Source of the DNA: Sporothrix humicola | Taxonomy: Eukaryota; Ascomycota; Sordariomycetes; Ophiostomatales; Ophiostomataceae | NCBI GenBank assembly: GCA_021396245.1 | Contig: WNYE01000022.1 | Span: 310,001 to 374,000 of the forward strand | Direction: 5' to 3' | DNA: 64,000 nt | Shown here: piece by piece, positions 54,407-64,000 of the stretch | Layout: every line of letters starts with the position of its first letter | Position numbering within the stretch: the first letter of the stretch is position 1 | The notes under the pieces: generated by a model | Seen by the model: the letters and a program-made list of their open reading frames with translations, nothing else | Databases searched by the model: none | Told to the model about the DNA's origin: nothing | Translations under genes and position numbers: made by a program

Positions 54407-57400
54407 TATGAGAGGTGGGAGCGTTGAGAAATAGGAAGAGGAGATGCGAGTCGGATGTTTGGGTTGTGAAGATAGAGTAGAAGAGAGTGGCCCGACGATG
54501 AAAGGCCGCCCGGTGTCGTTGGTTATGTGCTCGTATTGCTAGCAGGCAGTTAGGCCGAGGTCGTAGGCGGTGGCGGCGATAAGAGATGATGCAGGTGTGA
54601 TGGTGAGGTGGTAACGTCAAAGATGCAAACGTCAACCAGAAATGTGAAGATGCGAAGGAGGAAAGAAGATAAAAAGACGAAAGGAAGAGAGAAGGGGGAA
54701 AGAAGTAGGAAAGAGGAAGGAAAGGGGTAGCCTTGGGGGATGAAGTGTATTAAAAAGGAAGGAGAATGACAAGGAAGAGGGAGGAAGGAGGCAGGCGGCG
54801 GGAGAACAGGGACGACACACAGAGAAGGAGTCAGAGAGTCAGCGATGGTCGGCAGGAAACGCCTCACGTGGGCGTTGCGGAACCTGAAGGCTAATCCAAA
54901 TCGCTCGCCAGGGAATACGGAGAACGGACTGGGGGGGTGTGGTGGTAGTAGGCCGTCGATGGGACGGTCTTGGATTTGGGGCCCTGGGCCTGGCCTTTGC
55001 GCTTTTGCGGCTGGCCGACGGCTTTTTGACGATTACGATTAGGCCCAGGTGTGTCTCCCAGGATGGGAAAGAGGCTACCGGGCGGCGATTGCAAAGTATT
55101 GGCAATGTGTGATTAATATTGGCCTTGGGGCCTTCCTTGCTGGGCGGCTCGTGTCCTTGTTCATTTATTCATTTGGGAAGGAGCATACCCGTTTACGGAA
55201 GCCAACGAGGGCAAGAGACAGGGGGAAAGGGAAAGAGCAGCAGATGAAAGGGCAAAGCAGAGAAAGTGTCAAATTGAAGGTCTCAGGAACACACACAAAG
55301 TACACACAGAGTACTCAAAGAGGAGAAGACAGCGCCAAGCGAACGGCGATGCGCAAGCAACGACAGCCTGGTGTGGAGGCACGACCAAAGTAGCGCTTGT
55401 GTCATAGACAGGGTGGAATGGGGACAAATGGCTGAGGCGTTGGGTTACGGAGACTGCGGGCGGGTACGGGCAAGATACAAGTGCGTGGAGAGACCCAGCA
55501 CAGCCTGGCCAACCAGAAGGCAAGGGGTCGCGATCGTTCAATGCGAGAATGGCCCTCTTTATTACCAATTGGGGGTCCAGTTGGGGTCACTCGCCTCGCT
55601 GCTGCCAACTTTGTAATACTGTGGTCCTCGCTGACCCAGAACAAGGGAAGGAAGGCACTAAGCGCAAAGAGCCGGCGGCACAGCACACGGAAGCTGCTGG
55701 AAACAGTAATGCATGAGCACATTCTAGGGAGCCACAAGGAAGGAGGCGACACTGAGAGGCGTCTTCGGGGTGCCCCTAGATAAGTAGGTACGTATCTACT
55801 TAACTTTGATGGTTTCTCTTTGACAGTCAGACAGTCTCGTCAAGTTGACAGTCTTTCTGCCGTCTCGCGATTTGCCCCGTATCAGTAGCGCCCCTCCGTG
55901 CTGTCTGCGGGCGCACACTGTCTGAGCCACAAGGCTCCGCTGTCGGGGATCTCTCTTGCGATTGGCGATGGGAACAGAGACACCGGGAATGGCGTGTCCC
56001 TTGTGTCTCGAGTCTATCGTGGAGGGTTAATTTCGTGATTGCACATAAAGGCTTATCAAACTCACGACGCCTGACCCGTCCTCTTTGTGAAGATAAACTC
56101 ACGTGGAAAGGGTCTGAAGTTGGGATTACGGAACAAAAGGCACAAAGTCCACAAAAAGCACAGTGAATGGCAATCCTCACCTTTCTTGTCGTCTCTCCGA
56201 GGGTCTGTCAAAGAGCCTGAGAGCCACGCGGCGTGGCCGGCCGGAGCGACAGCGCCTTTTGAAGGCTTCATTCCATAACCACTGCTTCTCCTTTGCCTTT
56301 CGCCTTTAAATGTGAGACACAGTGGGCTCAAGAAAGACACGGACTGTGTTTCTAAAGAGTGAATAGAGCGAAAGAATATCAGAAACAGGCTGAAAGAGAG
56401 ACCCAGGGGCTTTGGGACAAAAGGGAAGGCACGACCGGCAAGACGCCAAACGGGAGAAACAACGGACAAAGGCGAGCCCAGGGCCACCTTCCACGACAGA
56501 GTACGAAGTACACGAGAGAAGGGCAACATAAAACGGTGAGACAAAACGCCCCCAAGACAAAGAAATGATGGTCGACTGGACCCGGCAGCCCCGTGGTGCA
56601 CATTTTGGGCCTTTCGACTTTTGACTTTTGGCTTTTTGTTGCGACTGGCCCAGGCCTGGGCCACAACACAAAGCGCCTAAAAAGGATGCCAGCGCATTTG
56701 GCAGCAACGGCTTGTCAGGTCACACGCGCTTGCCGCATGTCAGATCGCACATGGATGGGAGCGGAAGGTGCGAGCTGACAGCTGTCCCTGCCTTTTTTGC
56801 CCGTTTTGCCTCTTCAGGAACCAATACTTTAAGCTGGACACGTCAACTTTCTTACATTTTCGACCCAAATGTGGCAGGAACGGCAGGAACGAGGACTCGT
56901 AATGCATCACAGCAGAACACGATGTCGAAAAAGAAGCGAAAGCCCAATAGCTGGATGAGTGAAATGCGCGATTCTGTGTGGCACCCGACTCTATTAAACG
57001 GTGATCACCGTCTTCTACCGTTTCACTATGTCTTTAAGATCCATTACATTGCAAACTTCAATTTTTTCGACAAGTTACCATATTCTTGCTTCAATTAAGT
57101 TTAGCTGCGGCAAGTCTCTTACGTTGTAGTCTTGTTGCTGGGATGAAAATTCAAGAACAGAAATGGGTCCCAGCGAGGCCGCGCAAAACGATGATGTCAG
57201 AGGCGCCAGACAAAGCAAAGGGCCAGTGGGCGGGACGATACGCGGGGCCACGATAGGCAGGGAGGGGAGAACACGGGTACCAAGGGGTTCGAGATTGCCA
57301 GCCCCGGGACTTGCAGTGAATTGAATATTTGCATTCAATTGAATATTAAATTGCACATTAACACCAGCCCGTAAAGTGTATAAAATATCAATATTGATTT

Positions 57401-57968
57401 GACTTTCGATCCTGGCATACACAGTAAGCAATCAGGCAATCAAGGTCATGCTCGTGTTCAATCCCCTCATCCCTCCTTCGTATCACGGTGCAACCCTTTC
57501 GCTCACATTTCTGTGCCATCCTCTCGTGTTTTCTCGTCTCGTGTTTCCATTTTACGATTTGCCTGTGAAGAGACGAAACAAAACGGCATAACTCAATAGC
57601 AGCTGTAAGTGGTGGGAACGGTAAGGACGGTAAATGGCCGGCAGACTTACTGGCCACAAGGGTTCTCGTCTCAGGTTTAATCTCTGGGCCAGGACGATCG
57701 ATCCTAAGATGAGGGGATGGAAGACTTGCAGGTATAAAACAACATAAAAGGCCTCGTCACCTCCCCTATATATAAATCAAGGGGCTTTCGTGTACCGTAC
57801 CGCATAACGATGCCGGTTGATCCCAGGTTCAGTCACTTTGTCAAGATCGGACTGACGACGCATCCACGGCACATTCGCTTCTTACTGCAATTTTGTATTG
57901 GTATTCACATACTATCATTTCCTATTCATTTTTTATTTGTCCGTTTCAATATCCCTTCCACACATCAT
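54407..57968. other. Gene-poor region between AN1 gene and formaldehyde dehydrogenase
   Basis: 3.6 kb. 54650-54790 is nearly all purine on the plus strand. CACGTG at 54865-54870 and 56098-56103. A 200-codon open frame at 56062-56664 (minus) has no domain and two other frames are open over it. Tandem TATA-like boxes lie at 57735-57775, but the frame after them (ATG 57810) is antisense to the dehydrogenase gene. Confidence 0.5.
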
Positions 57969-59294
57969 TTACAGCTGGCGCATGTCGACGACGGCGCGGA
58001 TGCAGTCGCCGGCCTTCATGACCTCAAAGGCAGGGTTGATCTCGCCCAGCGTCTTGCGGTGCGTGATGAACTCGTCGACCTTGAGGCGGCCCTCGAGGTA
58101 GTCGCCAACGAGGCTCGGCAGCTGAGAGCGGCCCTTGATACCACCGAAAGCGCAGCCCTTCCACACACGGCCCGTCACCAGCTGGAAGGGACGCGTGCTG
58201 ATCTCCTGGCCAGCAGCCGCCACACCAATGATGATGCTCTGGCCCCAGCCCTTGTGCGACGCCTCGAGGGCAGCGCGCATGACCTGCACGTTACCGGTAC
58301 AGTCAAAGGTGTAGTCGCAGCCGCCGTCGGTCAGCTCGATCAGCTTGTCGACGATGGTGGTGCCCTCGGGCAGCTTGGTGGGGTTGACAAAGTCGGTGGC
58401 GCCGAACTTGGTGGCCCACGGCTCCTTGGTGGGGTTGACGTCGACAACGATGATCTTGCCAGCCTTCTGGGCAACAGCACCCTGGACGACGGACAGACCG
58501 ACGCAGCCGGCACCAAAAACAGCGACGCTGCTGCCCTCCTCAACCTTGGCCGTGACACGGGCAGCACCGTAACCGGTGGTGATACCGCAACCCAGCAGGC
58601 AGGCACGGTCGAAGGGAGCGTTCTCTTGGATGGCGACGACCGAGATGTCGGCAACGACGGTGTACTGGGAGAAGGTGGAGGTGCCCATGAAGTGTAGGAT
58701 GTCCTTGCCGCGGGCCTTGAAGCGCGAGGTGCCGTCGGGCATCACACCCTTGCCCTGAGTGGCGCGGATCTTGCCGCACAGGTTGGTCTTGCCGGACTTG
58801 CAGAACTTGCACTCGCCGCACTCAGGGGTGCTGTGGGATTGTCAGTATATTACCGGATAAAGCAGACGACATCAAAGGTGAGAGACAGGTGTTTTTGACG
58901 TACTAGAGAGCCACGACATGGTCGCCGGGCTTGACGTTGGTGACGTCCTCGCCGACAGACTCGACGATACCGGCACCCTCGTGTCCCAGGATGATGGGGA
59001 AAGCACCCTCAGGATCCTTGCCGGACAGGGTGAATGCGTCTGTGTGGCAAACACCGGTGGAGTAGATTTCAATACGGACCTCGTGGGCCTTGGGGGGAGC
59101 GACCTCGACGTCCTCGATGCTCAGCTCCTTGCCAGCCTCCCAGGCAATGGCAGCCTTGCAGGTGATGGTCTGTGTGAGGCGAAGAGTATCAGTGCCTGTC
59201 GTCCTTTGTTTCTTCGGTCCTCGCTCTGCCATTCTGTTTTCCTTATTTCGGTTAGAGCGGCTTCATAACGTACCTTGCCGACGGTGGAAGCCAT
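57969..59294 (-). CDS. SFA1: S-(hydroxymethyl)glutathione dehydrogenase (class III ADH)
   Basis: Three exons (59294..59274, 59169..58904, 58830..57969) give 382 residues; the first coding exon has only 21 nt (MASTVGK). The sequence is a canonical zinc medium-chain dehydrogenase. Catalytic zinc ligands include C48 (GVCHTD) and H70 (GHEGAG). The structural zinc loop is ECGECKFCKSGKTNLC, completed across the second intron. The NAD site is VFGAGCVGLSV, and FGGIKGRSQLP marks the C-terminal part. It oxidises the formaldehyde-glutathione adduct to S-formylglutathione and also reduces S-nitrosoglutathione. The class III assignment rests on near-identity to the family over its whole length. Confidence 0.97.
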
Positions 59295-62200
59295 GTTGGC
59301 AGTCTTGTGATTTCAATTGGCGGGTATGAGTAGAAGCTATCGTGATGTCAGCTACAACGGATGCAGTGGAAAGAATCTCGCCAGCTGAGAGTAAGGCAGA
59401 GATTTGGAAGAATGCGGGGACAGCGCGTTATATCTTCCACTGGGCCCACGGCTGGCAGATCGATTGCGTACCTTTGTTTGTCGAATTCGTATTGCAGAGA
59501 CAGGGTTGTTGTCCCGTGTTTGTTCCCGTTTGTTTCCCCTCTTCCCGATGTCCGTTCCGAGTGATTCGTTGTAAAATTTGGGGGGGTTGTGTGGAGGAGA
59601 TGTGACCGAGAGGGGGAGGCGATTGCTCGGGAGGTGGGCTTTATAAACAGCTCTTTTCCAGCTGCTGAGCTGCTCTCCCAGCTTCGTTTCCTGCTACAAG
59701 AACGGCGTGGTGGCACACCCTTCTTTTGCTTCCACGGAGTATTACTCCACGCGTGAGAAAAAAGGCAAAAATAGCGTGTTAGAGCCGCCCCTCCTTTCTG
59801 TTTTCCGCGCCTATCTTGGCGGATTGGTGGATCTCTGCTTCTTTCTCGGAGTCCTCACCTAGTGGGATCCGGTTGGCGGCGATGTTGCGGTTGTGTTGGT
59901 GCAGCTTGATGGCGTTGTTTCTGCAGTGATTTTGTTCACGAATTGAAGCTTGAGAGTCCGCGAGATCAAGGAATGCTCTTCTTCTTATTTCCCCTATTCA
60001 TGTCACCAAACAAATTGACAGTTTCGGAAAGAGCAGATTGACTTATGTTTACATAGACACGGGAAGTCGCAACTGATAACCTGCCGATATTCTGAGTAAG
60101 GAACAAAGGTGGGGTTCTTTCCGGCACTTGTGATGTCAACGGCAAAACAGATGGATTACAACTGATACTTGTGTAGCCTGTAAATGCTGGCCTAGACCTG
60201 GAAAACCCAGTAGAAATTGTTCCAAGCCCAGGCTGTGTTCCCCCGCTATTCCGTTGCTGAACTGCTACGGAGAGAATGTCATTGATGGGGGGCCATGTGG
60301 TGCACTTGTGTAATTTGGTCCCCCCTTTCGGCGATATCGCGGCATCGCTGTCGCTTGTACGCTAAGGCTATGGCGGGGGTTCGGGATTGTCGTGTTATCA
60401 CAGCCTCTGCGTGGCAGGTCCGTTGCTTCCAAAAAGCTATCGTAACGAACCGATGTTCCTTCCTTGTGCAGGCTCTATTGAAGCGGACCCGCAGCAAGGG
60501 CAGAAACGATACATAAGCAGGCCGGAGAAGGGCAATGGCGGCCGGGGAACGCTGGAGGGAAGGATACAGGTTTGCAGTTTCCTGAAGAGGAAACAAATGT
60601 GTATCTTGCTACTCTCAATATTTAGATGACTGTTATTTGAAGCAGGAGCAAAGCTCGTTTTATTCTTTACGATATTCTCTCGCTCGTGCCTGCCTTTTCT
60701 GTAGCGAAAGGTTCCGAACCGTGTTCGCCTGCCTGTTCGGGCCATAACTGGCGGGAAGGGTCCTCTTGGGCCCAATAGTGGAAACGGGTCCCGGCGCCGT
60801 CAATACAAAACCACCATGGAAGCTTCTACACTCCAAATCTGACCAACTGTCAACACGCATCCAAAACGCATGCAGCACATGCGGGGAAATCTCACCGGAG
60901 GTTGTGTATTGATCGTTCCGATGAGCTCCAGGCACGGACCAGGGCCAAGGTTACCAAAACGGGAATGCTGCCTTCTGAATGGCTGTCTTTGCCGGGAAGG
61001 CAACCCTTTCCACTCATTCCACCCATTGGAGTCACAATCGATTAGCTGCAGCTTTTGGAGCTGTGTTTTCTCGTCGTTTCTTCGGTGTTTTCAGTCACTT
61101 TCGTATAGCTGCCTGGCACCGTCGGTCGAACGAGGCTACATAGTAGAACATTAATTGGCCACGGAAGGAGAGTCCTTTGACTTACCGCTGTTTTGCCAAG
61201 TCACGTCACGATTTGAGATGACTTGATGACGCCATCAGTGAGTCTTTTAAAGGATGATTAGGGAAGTTGTCAGGACATATCGGACATTGATGTGCATGTA
61301 ATGTAAGCCTGTACTCTTTTTCTATTGTTGTTTTGTTATTCACTTGCCTTTCTTTTTCTAAAGATATTATTCGTTGACAAACCTTTTTTCTCTAAAACTA
61401 ATATTACTGTCTGAAAAATAGAAAACAATATTTTAAAACCCTAATAATATACACAGTTTGATGAAAAAAGACACAACCAATGTAGATAAATAAGTGAACA
61501 AAAAAGGGACAGATATTACTCACCGAAACAGGAAAAATCTCAAAATTATGATCAAGTCAGCTGCAGGCACCATCCCACCTCCATGGGAAACACGTGCCTC
61601 ACTAATATTGATTGAAGACTGGCTCTGCCTATCACTTTGTTATCTGATTCGCGATGCAGTCCATTTTAAGCAGAGCTCGTGTTGAATTGGGGAATCTCCT
61701 GTATGCCGCACGTTTTCGAGATTGCAACCTTATCAATCAGCCTTGCGCCAGCTCATCTCCACGCCGTTCCCCAACCCGTCCCACGTTTCGGACACAAGGC
61801 ATCCGTTCGATGTGAAAGGGCTTGTTAGTCATTTCCCCTATCCAGAAAGACATACAAGAAAAGGTTTAACTTTATTGAAGGCCTCGTGGGTCGACTCACC
61901 GGCCATTATTTTAGCCACATCCAACATCGAAGGACCACATGTCAGTGAGGTTGCGCATTTTATGATTCTGATCCTGCGGTTCTGTGATTCTGTGCCTAAC
62001 CATCGACAAAACGTCAATTTGTAGCCGATCATTTTACATCGCTGGGAGCATCCATGAAACGAAGCTATCGCTGCTCTGCCTTGCACCTCGTTTGTTGACT
62101 CGCAATGGGATTTCTCGATTCTCTCAGCCGCGCGACATGGGTGCAAGGTACCAAAATCCGTTGTCTCAAAAGATTTTGGCGCCTGAAATTGTATTGGCTA

Positions 62201-64000
62201 AAAATCGTCGATGGCCAGCCAATTCGGCTTGAGGCGGATTGGTTTGGCAGTGCTCCGCCCCACGATTGAGGCCAGCCGCCAACGGAGTACGCCTGAGGCC
62301 GTGCATCCAATGGCTTTCACTAAGATCTGGGCTTCAGGGCTGGGGATTGATGATGAGATGAAGAAAAAAAAAAAAAAAAAGAGTGGATGAGATGCAGGAA
62401 TTAAAAAAAAAGCCCAGGACGTAGAAACGGAAAGAGGACTTGGTGGTTGTTGGGCAAGAGCGGCCTGTTGAAGAGACCCTTATTGCTTTGGCAGTGACTG
62501 TATGGTGCCCAATAGCACTTGCCTCTTTGGGCAATTAATCTCGAGGATAGCTGGCGATGATTGGTCTGCCCTGACTTAAACGGGGAAAAGTGCAGTTTAC
62601 TCATCGGAACAACGACTATCAAGAGCATTGTTTTCGTGCCTCATATTTGATAAATCTATTGGCTATAAAAATAACAAGAAAGAGACGTAAATGAAGAGAC
62701 TACGCGAATACGACAAGAGCTTGCACGTGAGGTCTAAACAATGTGTCAGAAGAGGGGTGTGTCAGGAAAGAGTTAGGCTGCCATGCGGGCCGGCAGGAAC
62801 GACTGGCAGGACGGCCTCACCTTGGATTCGCCGGGTGGACGGCTGCGCACAAATTTGTGTCGGTGTAAAGCATAGGGCATATGCAAGCAAGGATCACGAA
62901 CAAGGATACGAAATAAAGTTTTGAGCTAGATGAGGTATTTTTCCCCCATGATTTTTATATTTGAGATGCCTGTTTTGGGCTTCACATTGTCTCCCGTTGA
63001 TAGACATCTTGACTCAACTCAAGTCACCTGTATCTCAAGACTTGGTTGGAGCTTCTTTGCCTGTTCAATATTAGTAAAATCTACTGCCATATTTACTCTG
63101 GCCCGTGACCAAGGCTAAGGCGTCCGATCTGCGGTATCAAGGCGGTGATAGAAGGCTCGAGGTCCAATGATGCTCTGGCTCATATGAGGTGGCTCCATAT
63201 TGGAGAATTCTGAGCAAATAAAAATACAGAAAAATAGACAAGAGTAAACAAGACCCAGGACTAGCCTATCTAAACATCTTTTGACCCTCCATCTCAAGTT
63301 TGTGACGCCCGAACCGGTGCCGGAGGACACATACCAGGACGACACATGGCAAATCATTTGCCTTGTTGCCTGGCTAGTAGACAACTGGTGTAAGTGCTAT
63401 GGCTGTTGCCTTTTTTGTGCCTCTGTGACATGGAGATTGAGAGAAAAAGAAATAAGCGTGTCGACATGAACACAAGAAATGCAGAACAGCACTGATTCCT
63501 GTAGCCTTTTCTTCTTCTTCTTTTTTTGATATTTTTACACTTTTGAGGCTGTCAGAGGATATCAACACACCTACAATGTGAAAGGATCAGGATTACGCTA
63601 CAGTATTTTGTACTATTGTGACTCGAAAGAGCATAATGTGGCAGCTATGTGGCTCATAGGGCTGGGATATCAGCACGTAAACACCGTATATCAAATGGAC
63701 AAAAAAGAGGTAGGACAGTTGCACAGTTTCACAGGAAGATATCAACAATGCTTCGACGGCATGGTCGCAAAGCTAGCCAGCCTTGCAGATGTTGTCCAAC
63801 GTCACCCAACCCATATGGGCCACGGGGCAAGAAATGGCTCTGCTGCCTAAATAATAGAAGCGTGGAAGTAGCTGTTGGATGAAATGGTAGTGATCATAGA
63901 GGACAGACATGAATAAATTCGGAGACTCATGCCCGTGGCTTTCTGGATAACTAAAAAAGGTGCAATATACTGTGTGAAAGACTTCTCATATATTTTACGA
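59295..64000. other. Gene-free right end of the window
   Basis: 4.7 kb upstream of the formaldehyde dehydrogenase gene. The nearest few hundred bases should be its promoter. An AT-rich patch covers 61300-61500, an inverted repeat lies at 62147-62183, and an A-run of about 18 is at 62365-62382. No gene, tRNA or known repeat recognised. Confidence 0.5.
62147..62183. repeat. Inverted repeat with TIR-like half
   Basis: GGTACCAAAATC and GATTTTGGCGCC pair with two mismatches around a 13-base loop. TACCAAAA...TTGTCTCA in the left half resembles the end of the transposon at 9508, with small gaps. Possibly coincidence. Confidence 0.5.

Noticed and set aside
56062..56664. 200-codon intergenic frame
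   Set aside because: Three frames are open over the same stretch, which points to base composition rather than coding.
57810..58697. 295-codon open frame preceded by TATA-like boxes, antisense to formaldehyde dehydrogenase
   Set aside because: The body mirrors the dehydrogenase exon; the protein shows no family features. The TATA boxes are in an AT-rich gap and prove little.
8826..62732. CACGTG boxes scattered over the window
   Set aside because: About 14 copies counted by eye, close to the roughly 16 expected by chance for a 6-mer in 64 kb, so no enrichment.
1..64000. tRNA, 5S rRNA or CRISPR-like arrays
   Set aside because: No tRNA T-loop signatures with matching arms, no 5S-like sequence and no regularly spaced repeats were seen; a tRNAscan or Rfam search would settle this.

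Overview
The window is nuclear DNA of a filamentous ascomycete, most likely a Sordariomycete. The evidence is short spliceosomal introns (about 60-380 nt) with GT..AG ends and CTAAC-like branch sites, pyrimidine-rich leaders, fungal-type proteins (Ecm33, Anp1/Van1/Mnn9 mannosyltransferase, Rex3, Nem1) and a repeat bearing an extreme repeat-induced point mutation (RIP) signature. Order and genus cannot be fixed by eye. There is no bacterial operon, CRISPR array, rRNA gene or convincing tRNA gene. I reconstruct 21 protein genes, 16 of them spliced, spaced by unusually long non-coding stretches (several of 2-5 kb).

Layout. 1-12.7 kb: 3' part of a SPF45-like splicing factor, a GPI-anchored Ecm33-like wall protein, then about 9 kb without genes that holds a 1.57-kb RIP-scarred terminal-inverted-repeat (TIR) DNA transposon (9508-11082), then a 3-methyladenine DNA glycosylase. 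15.9-29.7 kb: mannan polymerase subunit, QCR7, a YCII-domain protein, a UPF0662/DUF2408 protein, ribosomal stalk protein P1, a UBA-C2H2-UBX protein and a VAP/Scs2 protein. 32.4-45.1 kb: Nem1 phosphatase, a DUF1761-like membrane protein, Nhp2, TBP, QCR8 and prohibitin-1. 45.4-59.3 kb: Rex3 exonuclease, a DUF676 lipase (Lpl1-like), an endonuclease III (Ntg1/Nth1), a 72-residue AN1 zinc-finger protein and glutathione-dependent formaldehyde dehydrogenase. 59.3-64 kb: no gene recognised.

The genes are mostly conserved housekeeping functions: respiration and mitochondrial quality (QCR7, QCR8, PHB1), base-excision repair (MAG1, NTG1), ER/lipid biology (VAP, NEM1, lipase), RNA and transcription (SPF45, NHP2, REX3, TBP) and the cell wall (ECM33, mannan polymerase). 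They form several divergent pairs, the tightest being QCR8/PHB1 (539 bp apart).

I did not find a clear new multi-gene system. The most distinctive signal is the transposon. Its left part has lost essentially all CpA (one left in 9648-10469) and its right part all TpG (none in 10166-10947), so the mutation tracts affect opposite strands and overlap in the middle. Other points worth checking are two genes with paired start codons suggesting dual targeting (YCII protein, NTG1), micro-exons in QCR8 and the DUF1761-like gene, and a poly-A run of 39 near the transposon.
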